From: an uncultured Clostridia bacterium
GTDB lineage: Bacteria > Bacillota > Clostridia > Christensenellales > Borkfalkiaceae
Length of the DNA stretch: 64,000 bases
Direction: 5' to 3'
Assembly (NCBI GenBank): GCA_944362555.1
Contig: CALVTL010000002.1
Span: 1-64,000 of the forward strand
In this document: positions 16,824 through 25,306 of the stretch, piece by piece
How the letters are laid out: each line of letters starts with the position of its first letter
Numbering within the stretch: position 1 is the stretch's first letter
Notes under the pieces: generated by a model
The model's input: only the letters and a program-made list of their open reading frames with translations
Databases searched by the model: none
Told to the model about the DNA's origin: nothing
Made by a program: the position numbers and the translations under genes

Positions 16824-19268
16824 ATGATCGGTTATCTCTATTACCATACGGGCGAAGAGTACGTCTCCAAGTTCAGCCTCGCGCGCGACGACGCGCGCTT
16901 CGGCGATACGTCCAGACTGTTCACCGCCCTGCGCACCTTTGTCCGCGGCGACGGGGCGACCTTTACCTACGCCGTCGGCGGCGGGGACTTTCTCATGCTG
17001 CAGACGTCCTCCTCGCGGGAGAGCGGGCTGACCGCCCGCGGACTGCGCGGGGCTTGCTCGGAGGCGGCGCGCCCGCCCGTGTGCTATGCGGGAAGATTTC
17101 CGTCAAAGCCTTCGGCGGCGGAACTCTCGGCGGCGGTGCTGCCGGACGCGGCGCTGCCTCTTCCGCCCAGGGAAGGGGGGATCTCCTCCGTCGTGCACGA
17201 TCTGCATCACATCTTCCCCAAGCTCTTCGACGCCCTCCTGCGCGGGCAAAAGCCCGTCATCCTGATCGCCGAAACGCCCGAGCGGGCGGCGCAGTACTTC
17301 ACCGCCATCGGGATGCTCCTGCCCCTCTCTTTCATGCGGCGGGTGGGCTTTTGCATGGGCAGCGCGGGCATTGCGGACGGGCCCGTCACCGTCACGCGCA
17401 ACGACGGCGTGCAGGAGACGTTCTCCGTGCAGGTGTGGATGCCCGATATGCCCTCCTTCCGCTTTGAAACGTATGCGGAGGAGTACCATGTCTTTGATAC
17501 GCGCGTTCCGCGCGACAATTATACGCAGCCGCTCTCCCTCGCCGCGCGCGTTTTGGAGGAGACCGACCTCGGCGACGAGACCGCCGCAAGGCGGTTTGCC
17601 GCCGGCATTGCGGCGGCGTTTTCCCCGGACGGGAGCTTTGACGAAGGGGAGCTCGGGCGACGTGCCGCCGTGTACGCCTTCGAGATGCGCGGCGGAAGGG
17701 AAAACGCGCGCGCCGTGCTGGACTTCGGCACGGCGGGCGACGGGCAGGCGGACGCGTTCGTGCGGGCGGCGGCGCTGCTCCTGCGCGAGGCGTCTGCCGA
17801 AGCGCCCCTTCCGGAGGAGGACGCGGCGCGCATCATACAGCAGTTCCATGCCTCTCCCGACGTCCGTGCGCGGCTCGGCGAGGAGATGTTCGGCTATTTC
17901 CTGCGCCGCCGCGCCTTCCTCGGCAAGGCGGAGGAGGTGTGCTTTTCGGAGCTGCTCACCGAGGACGATACGGGTGCGCGCCTCGAACTTCTTTTGCAGG
18001 ATGAGGGCGCCGCGGCGGAGCGGGAAAAGACCTTCCGCCTTGCGGCGGGCGCGCTCGATGCGCGTCTGAAGACCGCCCGCGCCGTGGAGGCAAACGCGGC
18101 ATGGGTGGGCGCGCTCATCGCCTTTACCGATGTGCGCAACACCTTTACCGACTCCGCGCAGGACAGGGCGTTCTTCGCTGCGCTCAACGGGCTCTCCCCG
18201 CGCGCGCAGGAGCTGCTCTGCGCCGTGCTCGCGGCGTCCGCCTATGCGGCGGGCGTGGAGGCGCTGTGCGAACTGCGCGTCGGGCTTGTCCGTACATTTT
18301 TGCAGCCGCGTCCGGCGGAAGCGGTCATCCCCTTCCTTCTGAACGCGCGCAAAGACCTCGTCACGATCGCCGCCCTTCTGCCCGAGACGGGCGTTCCGCC
18401 CGCAGCGGAGCTCGTCACCGACACCGAGCGGGGCAGGGCGTGGCTGCGGGAAAAACTTCGCACGACGTCCCTTGCGGCGCTCCTGGAGGCGGAGGGCGAG
18501 GTGCGGGCGCACAACGCGCGCTGCGCCGCGTACACGGGGCTGCGCGACGTGCTGCTCGGACGCCTGCTCGACATCGGATGGCTGAAGGGCGTGCTGCGCA
18601 GCGACAGCCCGGAGCGCCCCGCCTACTGCGACTTCTTCTATGGCTTACGGGGGGAGGAGCGGGAGGCGCATCCGGAGATCATGGCGCTTCTCACCGAGCT
18701 CGGGCACGCCGCCGACGTCAGCCGTGAGTTTGCCGAATACCGCTGCCGTTTTGCGAAGGAGTGTTTCGACACGATGCGCGATTCCGACCGCCGTAAAGTG
18801 CTGACGGGCGGCATGAGCGAATTCCCGGACTTCTCCAAGGGGCAGTACCCGCCCGAGATGCGGCTCACCGTCGTGGAGAACACCATCTCCGCGTTCGGCA
18901 CCGTCAAGGGGGAGAGCTGGGTGCTGCGGCGTGCGGTGAGCGCCATCGGCATCTGGGCGTTCTTCATGGCGCTCTTATCCCTCGTCGTGTTGTGCCTTCC
19001 GCCCGTGGTCATCTCCCTCGCGCTCGGCGCGCAGGACGCCGCCGCCATGGCGGAGCGGCTGTTCGGGTATTTCATTCCCGCGCTCGTTCTGGTGCCGCTC
19101 GCCGTCTATCTTCTCGACCTTCTCGCGTATGTGTGTCTGCGCAAGGGCCGCCGCGTGCGGCGCGCGAACCTCATCACGCTGTTGTGCGGCATCGCGCCCA
19201 CGGTGTGCTTTGCCGCAGCGTATATCGTATGCTACTTTGTGGCGCTTCCGCTGCCGTTCGTGGCGTGA
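16824..19268 (+). CDS. GAP1-like GTPase partner with C-terminal membrane helices
   Basis: The N terminus (IGYLYYHTG) and the segment at about 145-180 (VILIAETPERAAQYF; LLPLSFMRRVGF) fit the N and M regions of GTPase-associated protein 1, a large partner encoded beside double-GTPases. The match is by pattern only. After a long helical body, the last 110 residues hold three hydrophobic helices (about 708-732, 746-768 and 783-805), which would tether the protein to the membrane with its bulk in the cytoplasm. A GGGAGG site precedes the ATG, 12 bases after the GTPase gene. Position and pattern make it the likely effector or regulator of that GTPase. 814 residues. Confidence 0.65.
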   Translation: MIGYLYYHTGEEYVSKFSLARDDARFGDTSRLFTALRTFVRGDGATFTYAVGGGDFLMLQTSSSRESGLTARGLRGACSEAARPPVCYAGRFPSKPSAAELSAAVLPDAALPLPPREGGISSVVHDLHHIFPKLFDALLRGQKPVILIAETPERAAQYFTAIGMLLPLSFMRRVGFCMGSAGIADGPVTVTRNDGVQETFSVQVWMPDMPSFRFETYAEEYHVFDTRVPRDNYTQPLSLAARVLEETDLGDETAARRFAAGIAAAFSPDGSFDEGELGRRAAVYAFEMRGGRENARAVLDFGTAGDGQADAFVRAAALLLREASAEAPLPEEDAARIIQQFHASPDVRARLGEEMFGYFLRRRAFLGKAEEVCFSELLTEDDTGARLELLLQDEGAAAEREKTFRLAAGALDARLKTARAVEANAAWVGALIAFTDVRNTFTDSAQDRAFFAALNGLSPRAQELLCAVLAASAYAAGVEALCELRVGLVRTFLQPRPAEAVIPFLLNARKDLVTIAALLPETGVPPAAELVTDTERGRAWLREKLRTTSLAALLEAEGEVRAHNARCAAYTGLRDVLLGRLLDIGWLKGVLRSDSPERPAYCDFFYGLRGEEREAHPEIMALLTELGHAADVSREFAEYRCRFAKECFDTMRDSDRRKVLTGGMSEFPDFSKGQYPPEMRLTVVENTISAFGTVKGESWVLRRAVSAIGIWAFFMALLSLVVLCLPPVVISLALGAQDAAAMAERLFGYFIPALVLVPLAVYLLDLLAYVCLRKGRRVRRANLITLLCGIAPTVCFAAAYIVCYFVALPLPFVA

Positions 19269-19283
19269 CGGAAGGAGGGCTTT

Positions 19284-20252
19284 ATGGCGAATAATCGGAA
19301 AAAAGACAAGACCGTCAGGGCGTTTGCCGTCGTCGCGGGGGTGCTCTGCGCGGGCGCGCTCGCGGGCGGGGGGTATATCAGCACTGTCCGTGGCGAACAC
19401 TTCGGCGCGGAGCGCGTGGTGAAGGCGGACATCTCCTCCTTCGAGGAGCTCGCCGCGCTGGGCGAGGGTGCGTATAACGATACGATCTCCCTTCGGGGCG
19501 ACATCCGCATCACGGACGGGGATTTCATGGTGGGGGAGGGCGCGCAGCCCTTCTGCGGCACGTTCGACGGGAACGGCTACACCGTGTACTGCGACATCTC
19601 CTCCGCGGCGGAGGGCGCGTCTTTGTTCGGCACCATCGCCGAAGAGGGCGTGGTGGAGAACACCAATTTCGTATTCGGCAGCGTCCGTGCGGAGGGCAGC
19701 GTGTATGCGGCGCTCGCCGAGACCAATCTCGGCACCGTCCGCAACTGCTCCGTGACGGTGGGGGAGCTCGCCGTCACGCAGGGGCGGGGTATCTATTCCG
19801 CCGTCTGCGCCATCAACCGCGGCAGCATCCGCAACGTGCTCGCTTCGTGCACGCTCTCGGCGCAAGGCGGGGCGGCGGACGGGCAGAGCGTGCTGTTCGG
19901 TGCGCTGTGCGTATATAACTTCGGCAGAGTGGAGAACGTCATCTCCCTGCCCTCCTTTGCGGGATGGGCTTGTACGGACGAGTTTTCCGTCCTGACGGGG
20001 GCAGTCGTCAACCGCACCATCGGCGCCGTCTGTTCCGTCACCATGCAGGGCGGAAAGACGGGGCAGGCAGCCGCCTTGCTCGCGGACGGGGTGTATACCG
20101 CGGACAAGGGCGACGGGCTGCTCGTCGCGCAGGAGCGGGGCGACATCTTCAACGAGGGCACCGTCTTCGGCGATCTCGACTTCGATAACCGCATCTGGAA
20201 GCTGCAGGCGGGCACGTCGCTGCGCCTTGTCGCGGGGAGGGAAACGGCATGA
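19284..20252 (+). CDS. Membrane-anchored extracellular protein with GLUG-like repeats
   Basis: A single N-terminal hydrophobic segment (about 12-32, AFAVVAGVLCAGALAGGGYI) after a Lys/Arg-rich start would anchor the protein, leaving about 290 residues outside. The exterior reads as right-handed beta-helix-like repeats of GLUG type: GTFDGNGYTVYCDI, LFGTIAEEGVVENTNF, ALAETNLGTVRNCSV, and VCAINRGSIRNVLA. GLUG repeats are common in surface adhesins and IgA-protease-like proteins. It ends with a 4-base overlap with the next surface protein gene, so the two probably act together. No sortase motif is seen. Its place downstream of cytoplasmic NTPases suggests an outside sensor or output. Confidence 0.78.
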   Translation: MANNRKKDKTVRAFAVVAGVLCAGALAGGGYISTVRGEHFGAERVVKADISSFEELAALGEGAYNDTISLRGDIRITDGDFMVGEGAQPFCGTFDGNGYTVYCDISSAAEGASLFGTIAEEGVVENTNFVFGSVRAEGSVYAALAETNLGTVRNCSVTVGELAVTQGRGIYSAVCAINRGSIRNVLASCTLSAQGGAADGQSVLFGALCVYNFGRVENVISLPSFAGWACTDEFSVLTGAVVNRTIGAVCSVTMQGGKTGQAAALLADGVYTADKGDGLLVAQERGDIFNEGTVFGDLDFDNRIWKLQAGTSLRLVAGRETA

Positions 20253-23200
20253 CGAAATTCAAGATCGTTCTCTCCGCATTGCTCGCCCTCATCCTGCTCG
20301 CGCTGCTGGGGGGCGGATTCTGGTTTCTGACCCACCGCGGCGAGGACGGGCAGCAGGCGGAATATACCATCATCGTGGACGACGACATCACCGTCTACGA
20401 GGGGGAGACGTACACGCTCGTGCCCTATCTCCTGCGCAGCGACGGGACGACGGAGGAGGCGCGCTTTGAATACACGCCCTCGTCGGACGCCATCGCCGTC
20501 ACGCAGGGCGGCGTGGTGTCCGTGCGCAGCCTGCCCGAGGAGGGGGAGGAAGTCACCATCTCCGTGCGCGAGCGCAACACCTCTGCCGAGGCGGAGGTGG
20601 GTGTGCACGTCATCGGCGAACTCTCCGCCGTTCTGGGCATCACGTTCGACGACGGGCAGGGCAATCAGACGCTCGTCTCGGGGCATCAGCAGCTCGCCTT
20701 CGGCGAGACGTATTCCCTCCGCGTCGTCACGCAGCCGCGCAAAACAGATCTCTCCAAGGCGTGCGAACTCTCCGCCGTGGACGCGGACGGGGAGGAAAAA
20801 GAGGTGTTCGGCGTCCGCGTGGACGGCACGGACGTCCGCCTGACGGCGCAGGGGCTGGGCAAGGGGACGCTGCGCATCCGCGTCCGCGACAGGGGCGGAA
20901 AGGAGCTGTATTTTGCCGAACTCGGCTTCACCGTCTCCATGCGGGAGGAGGCGCTGGGCGCAGACCTTCTGCGGCAGGAGGGGCAGACGCTCCTCTCGCG
21001 CGGGGAACTTGCCGCCCTCGAACGGGTCACGGTTTCCGCGGACGTTACGGATATTTCCGAACTCGGCGCGCTCTCCGCGCTCGACACGGTGGTGTTCTCG
21101 GCGGAGGACGTGATGCGGCTCTCCTCCGTTCCCGCGCGGTATGATTACCGCGTCAGGGCGGCGCTGTTCGGGGACTATCTCGCCGATCCCGTCTGGGGCG
21201 CCGTGGCGGCGCACATATTCCCCTATGAGGAAAGCGCGGACGAGATCTACGCCGTGCTGCACGACGAAAAGGGCGGGAGCATGGCGTGTGAGCGCGTTTC
21301 GGCGCTGTTCACGTTGCCCGAATATTCGTACATAGGGTATCTCTTCTCGGGCTGGGCGGACGCCTCAGATGCGTCGGTCACCTCGGAACAGGTGCGCGCG
21401 ATCCAAAAGAACGGCATCCACCTGTTCGCGCAGTGGAAGCCCGTCACCTTCACCGTCGTCTACCATGCCGGGAAGACGGTGGAAGAGACGTGGGATTACG
21501 AACAGGAAGGGCTTCTCAAGGCGCTCTCCGACCTCTCGGAGGAGACGCGCACGGGCTATCAGTTCGCGGGCTGGGCGCTGGACGCGGACGAGGAGTACGG
21601 CACCGCCGACTTCGCGGCGGGCGAGACGGTCCGGGGGGCGCAGCTCTCCTCCCGACAGGACGACGTCATCCATCTGTATTACGTCTGGGCGCCCATCGAA
21701 TACACGCTCCGCTTTGTGCACGGGGAGGGATTCGGGGCGGAGGAAATTGCAGACGTCACGTTAAAATACGACCGTCCGTACACGCTCCCCGCGGGCGAGG
21801 CGCGCGGATATACCTTTACGGGATGGAGCTGCGGCGAGCTGCGCTATGCGGCGGGGGATGAGGTGAAGAACCTCAGCGCGACGGACGGTGAAGTCGTCGT
21901 GTTCACCTCGCAGTGGACGGAGAACACCTATCTTCTGCGCTTCGATCCCGTAGGCGGCAGCGCGACGGATGGGCAAGACCTCACCAACTATACCGTCACC
22001 CTCAAATACACGCAGCCCTTCACGCTCATGCCGCTCGCGCGCGAAGGGTATAAGTCGTATGTGTGGTATGCCGACCTCAACAACTCCGCCACACAGGAGG
22101 ACGACGAGCCCACCTTCTCCGCGGAGGCGACCGTCAGCAAGGTCATCGGCAGCGGCTCCGTCACGCTGCGCGCCGTCTGGAGCGAGAGCACCTACATCGT
22201 GACGTTCGACCTCAACGGCGGCGACGAGCTCGTGGGTGCCGAGAACAATCGGGAGTACACCTATGAGGAGCTCGTCACCATGCCCGAAGCGCGGCGCGAG
22301 GGACATACTCTCACGCATTGGGAGTATCTCGGAAACGCCTATTCGGTGGGACAGGCGGGCAACCGTTTCACGGCGGAGGAGGGCGTCGTCACGTTCACGG
22401 CGCGGTGGCGCCCCAACAATTACACGGTGTATTTCGATGCGAACGGCGGCAGCGTTTCAACGGCCTCCATGCCCTGCACTTACGGTGAATCTTTTGCGCT
22501 GCCCATCCCCTCGCGTACGGGATATGATTTTGCGGGCTGGACGTACAACGGGCAGACGTTCATGGGAAAAACGCCCGTAAAGGTGCACATCAACGCAACC
22601 GGCGATCAGATCCGCCTCGAAGATTTTTCGGACGGCGCCAAGTTCACCTTCCGGGCGCAGTGGAGCGCGCAGCAGTTCTCTGTTACGTTCTCGCAGGGAA
22701 GCCAGGGGGATCACGTCAATGCAAGATTCCTCTCCGGCGTTTCCAACAAGAAGGCGTATTGCGATTCCACCGTAACGTTCGCCATCGACACGAGCGGTCA
22801 CGACGCGGAGTTGGAGTATGTGAGGACATCGGACGGGACGGCGGTGAAATACACGGGGACTACGAGCAAATATTCCTTCACCATGCCCGCAGCCGATGTC
22901 ACCATCCGCGTACGCTGCACGTCCGAACACGGCGGCAGCTGCGTTGTCGCGGGGACGCCCATCCTCATGGGGGACGGCGGAACGCGCCTTGTTGAGGACG
23001 TCCGCATCGGGGACGAGATCATGGCGTTCGACCATGCGGCAGGCGCGTTCACGGCGCAGAAGGTCGTCTATACCTATTATGCGGCAGGCGTTGTGGACAT
23101 CATCGATCTGCGCTTTGCGGGCGGCGGGCGGCTGGAACTCGCCAACGTGGGGCACGGGCTGTTCGACTGCACTCTGGGGCGATATGTGCTCATCACGCCC

Positions 23201-23647
23201 GAAAACGCCGCCTCCTTTGTCGGGCACACATTCGCCTGTGCGGTGCAGAGGGGCGAAGGGTATGCCGTAGAGCGGACGGAGCTCCTCTCCGCGCAGGTGC
23301 GTTCGGAGTATGTGGAGCGTTACGACCTTGTCACCGAGAAAGCCCTCAACCATATTGCGGGCGGATTGATCGCCTGCTCGGATGCGCTCGTGGGCGTGTG
23401 CAATCTGTTCGCCTTTGAAAGCGACCTCACCTACGATGCGGAACAGATGGCGGCGGATATTGCCGAGTACGGATTGTACACCTATGAGGAGTGGAAGGAC
23501 TTTGTGACCTACGAGGAGTTTGTCGCCTTCAACGGCGCATATTTCAAGATCGCCGTCGGGAAGGGACTTCTCACGGTGCAGGAAATTTTCTTCCTCATCG
23601 ACTACCTGCGGGGCTGGTCGGGCGAGGGGGGCGCAGCCGAGGCATAG
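20249..23647 (+). CDS. Anchored surface protein: Ig-like domain, six InlB-type repeats, Hint domain
   Basis: An N-terminal anchor helix (7-27) is followed by Ig-like beta domains (about 38-300) and about six InlB/Listeria-Bacteroides repeats (about 350-810; motif GYxFxGW then FxAxW, e.g. TGYDFAGWTYNG). A Cys-containing beta domain comes next. C898 begins a Hint (hedgehog/intein-type) self-processing domain: CVVAGTPILMGDGG, VRIGDEIMAFDH, and a block-B-like VGHGLFD. A 90-residue helical tail (YGLYTYEEWKDF) closes the protein. The same Hint plus tail layout is common in Clostridia InlB-repeat proteins. The last operon gene; 1132 residues. No C-terminal anchor follows the Hint domain, so cleavage could release or cross-link the repeat region. 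Confidence 0.85.
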   Translation: MTKFKIVLSALLALILLALLGGGFWFLTHRGEDGQQAEYTIIVDDDITVYEGETYTLVPYLLRSDGTTEEARFEYTPSSDAIAVTQGGVVSVRSLPEEGEEVTISVRERNTSAEAEVGVHVIGELSAVLGITFDDGQGNQTLVSGHQQLAFGETYSLRVVTQPRKTDLSKACELSAVDADGEEKEVFGVRVDGTDVRLTAQGLGKGTLRIRVRDRGGKELYFAELGFTVSMREEALGADLLRQEGQTLLSRGELAALERVTVSADVTDISELGALSALDTVVFSAEDVMRLSSVPARYDYRVRAALFGDYLADPVWGAVAAHIFPYEESADEIYAVLHDEKGGSMACERVSALFTLPEYSYIGYLFSGWADASDASVTSEQVRAIQKNGIHLFAQWKPVTFTVVYHAGKTVEETWDYEQEGLLKALSDLSEETRTGYQFAGWALDADEEYGTADFAAGETVRGAQLSSRQDDVIHLYYVWAPIEYTLRFVHGEGFGAEEIADVTLKYDRPYTLPAGEARGYTFTGWSCGELRYAAGDEVKNLSATDGEVVVFTSQWTENTYLLRFDPVGGSATDGQDLTNYTVTLKYTQPFTLMPLAREGYKSYVWYADLNNSATQEDDEPTFSAEATVSKVIGSGSVTLRAVWSESTYIVTFDLNGGDELVGAENNREYTYEELVTMPEARREGHTLTHWEYLGNAYSVGQAGNRFTAEEGVVTFTARWRPNNYTVYFDANGGSVSTASMPCTYGESFALPIPSRTGYDFAGWTYNGQTFMGKTPVKVHINATGDQIRLEDFSDGAKFTFRAQWSAQQFSVTFSQGSQGDHVNARFLSGVSNKKAYCDSTVTFAIDTSGHDAELEYVRTSDGTAVKYTGTTSKYSFTMPAADVTIRVRCTSEHGGSCVVAGTPILMGDGGTRLVEDVRIGDEIMAFDHAAGAFTAQKVVYTYYAAGVVDIIDLRFAGGGRLELANVGHGLFDCTLGRYVLITPENAASFVGHTFACAVQRGEGYAVERTELLSAQVRSEYVERYDLVTEKALNHIAGGLIACSDALVGVCNLFAFESDLTYDAEQMAADIAEYGLYTYEEWKDFVTYEEFVAFNGAYFKIAVGKGLLTVQEIFFLIDYLRGWSGEGGAAEA

Positions 23648-23672
23648 GGCGGCGCGAACAAGTTCACATCGA

Positions 23673-23727
23673 CCAAAACGCGGCGGGGGCGATCTTGCCG
23701 CGTTTTGGCTGCGCAAAAAATTTTTTT
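23673..23727 (+). terminator. Probable terminator of the ten-gene operon
   Basis: A perfect 12-bp stem CCAAAACGCGGC/GCCGCGTTTTGG (23673-23684 and 23697-23708) is followed, after a short spacer, by A6 and T7 runs. The gap between stem and T run makes it less canonical. Confidence 0.6.
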
Positions 23728-23748
23728 GAACATTTTTTCGTTTGCCTC

Positions 23749-23777
23749 TTGCAAACGGGGAAAGTTTGTGTTATAAT
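23749..23777 (+). promoter_or_regulatory. Promoter of the Cys-rich HTH gene
   Basis: TTGCAA (23749-23754) and TATAAT (23772-23777) are 17 bases apart, 55 bases before the ATG at 23832. Confidence 0.82.
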
Positions 23778-23831
23778 CCATTTCACCGAAAAAATATTGC
23801 ACTTCATTTTAGCAAATCAAAGGGGCTTTGT

Positions 23832-24158
23832 ATGGAAAAGATCGTGCGCAGGACCATCGACTGGGAAAAGACGGGAAGGAACCTGCAGATATTGAGAATG
23901 GACAACCTGACGCTGCGGCGGCAGGTCTGCTTCGAGCTCAACTTTGAAAAAGGCGAGTGCGAGGGCAACTGCTCCGCGTGCAGGTTCGATATGGACGCCA
24001 GCATCAGCCGCGCCGAGCTTGCCGCCGTATTCCATACTTCCGACAGTGTTATTTTTAATTGGGAGAGCGGACGAACGCCCGTCGACCTTGAGGATATGCT
24101 GCTGTATTGCCGCATTTCGGGCGTCGCTCTCGAGGACATCCTTGTGTACGAAGCATAG
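23832..24158 (+). CDS. Small XRE-like regulator with a Cys cluster insert
   Basis: 108 residues. The second half (ISRAELAAVFHTSDSVIFNWESGRTP onward, then DMLLYCRISGVALEDIL) is a Cro/CI-type helix-turn-helix. Unusually, the segment between the first helix (TGRNLQILRMDN) and the HTH holds four cysteines: C33, C43, C47 and C50 (GECEGNCSAC), spaced like a zinc or Fe-S site. The protein may thus sense metal or redox state. The ATG at 23832 has AAAGGGG upstream. Own promoter before it and a strong terminator after it make it monocistronic, between the two large operons that it might control (inference). Confidence 0.75.
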   Translation: MEKIVRRTIDWEKTGRNLQILRMDNLTLRRQVCFELNFEKGECEGNCSACRFDMDASISRAELAAVFHTSDSVIFNWESGRTPVDLEDMLLYCRISGVALEDILVYEA

Positions 24159-24208
24159 CGCCGCCGCGTATCACGGGCGGCTCCCGTACGCAAAAAGCCG
24201 TCCCCGTT

Positions 24209-24247
24209 AAAAAGAACCTGTAATTTTTGCAGGTTCTTTTTCTTTTT
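24209..24247 (+). terminator. Rho-independent terminator after the HTH gene
   Basis: A 12-bp stem AAAAAGAACCTG/CAGGTTCTTTTT with a 9-base loop is followed by a long T tract. Confidence 0.88.
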
Positions 24248-24282
24248 TTGCGAAAGTTCGCCAAAACGGGGGAAGGGGCGGA

Positions 24283-24311
24283 TTGCGCAGCACGGGCGCG
24301 TGCCTTACAAT
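24283..24311 (+). promoter_or_regulatory. Promoter of the VirD4-like/RtcB operon
   Basis: TTGCGC (24283-24288) and TACAAT (24306-24311) are 17 bases apart. The ATG at 24343 follows, with GAGGAGGAG between. No internal promoter or terminator is obvious up to 30.26 kb. Confidence 0.7.
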
Positions 24312-24342
24312 ATAGGAAATCAGGAAACCGAGGAGGAGAAAG

Positions 24343-24651
24343 ATGAATCTTTTGGACGTTTTGTTGGACGAGAACAACCGCGACCCCATCTGTATGTCGG
24401 ACGACGCGGGGAGGATCCTCTGCTTCGAGCAGGTCGCCGTCATCCCGTACAGGGGGCGCCTCTACTGCGTATTGAAGCCGCTCGACAAGGTAGAGGGCAT
24501 CAAGGACGACGAGGCGATCGCCTTTTATGTGGACATGCGCGGGGAGGAGCCCGCGCTCAAGGTGGTAGAGCGAGAGAGCACGGCGCTCACGATCTTTGAA
24601 AAGTACTACGACCTCTTGGAGGCAGAGGCGGCAAACAGGGGGCAGAAGTAA
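24343..24651 (+). CDS. DUF1292-like small protein
   Basis: 102 residues, acidic. The pattern ICFEQVAVIPYRGRLYCVLKPLD plus the aliphatic/acidic tail resembles DUF1292 (YrzB-like) proteins of Bacillota, whose role is unknown. A strong GAGGAGGAG site precedes the ATG. It is first in an operon leading through a VirD4-like ATPase to RtcB. The stop codon is one base before the next start. Confidence 0.6.
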   Translation: MNLLDVLLDENNRDPICMSDDAGRILCFEQVAVIPYRGRLYCVLKPLDKVEGIKDDEAIAFYVDMRGEEPALKVVERESTALTIFEKYYDLLEAEAANRGQK

Positions 24652-24652
24652 G

Positions 24653-25294
24653 ATGCAGTATCTCACGGAACGAAGTTTATTTTACTATTTCCTCATGCGG
24701 GAGATCACCGACGCGGAGGAGGGGCTCTGGGAGCGCATCGCCGCGCTCTTCGGGGTCGATGCGGCGGACGCCGCGCAGTATGCGCCCGTCCTGCAGGACG
24801 CCACGCTCGGCGAGCTCACCACGACGGACGACATCGCCATGTACAAGACCTTCATCGGCGGATTTTTCTGCGAGAAGGAGCCGTTCGGGCGCAAGGCGTG
24901 CGAGAAGTGCGCCATCGAGGCGAAGGCGCTCGCCCTGCAAAAGGCGCAGCACCTTTTCGATACGCCCGTCAAGCTCAACCGCCTCAAAGCGCTCTCCCAT
25001 CTCTATGAGGGAGACCACGCGGCGAGCGTGCTTTATTCCCTCCGCCTGCTGTGCCCGGGCGGGGACGTGTGCCGTGCAACGCTCGCGCGGGACATCCTGA
25101 CGGAGGAACTTTCAGAGGGCAGGAACAGCGACGCGGGGCTCATCTTGCTGCACCTTGACGGCACGGACGCGGCGGCGGTCGCCGCCTGCCTGCGCAGCCT
25201 GCCCGATATGCTCCTGCGCCCCGAGCTGCTCGCCTATCTTGCGGGCAAGTACGGGGAGAGCGCGCCCTTCGTGCGGCGCGGCATCGGATTTTAA
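24653..25294 (+). CDS. Unknown helical protein, 213 residues
   Basis: Not recognised. It is helical, with Cys residues at FFCEKEPFGRKACEKCAIEAK (CxxC near residue 85) that might bind metal, and a Leu-rich C-terminal half. The ATG at 24653 is chosen because it directly follows the upstream stop. A longer reading overlaps that gene. No signal peptide or membrane helix. It is probably an accessory component of the VirD4-like ATPase encoded 12 bases downstream. Confidence 0.7.
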   Translation: MQYLTERSLFYYFLMREITDAEEGLWERIAALFGVDAADAAQYAPVLQDATLGELTTTDDIAMYKTFIGGFFCEKEPFGRKACEKCAIEAKALALQKAQHLFDTPVKLNRLKALSHLYEGDHAASVLYSLRLLCPGGDVCRATLARDILTEELSEGRNSDAGLILLHLDGTDAAAVAACLRSLPDMLLRPELLAYLAGKYGESAPFVRRGIGF

Positions 25295-25306
25295 GGGGGA
25301 ACGTGC

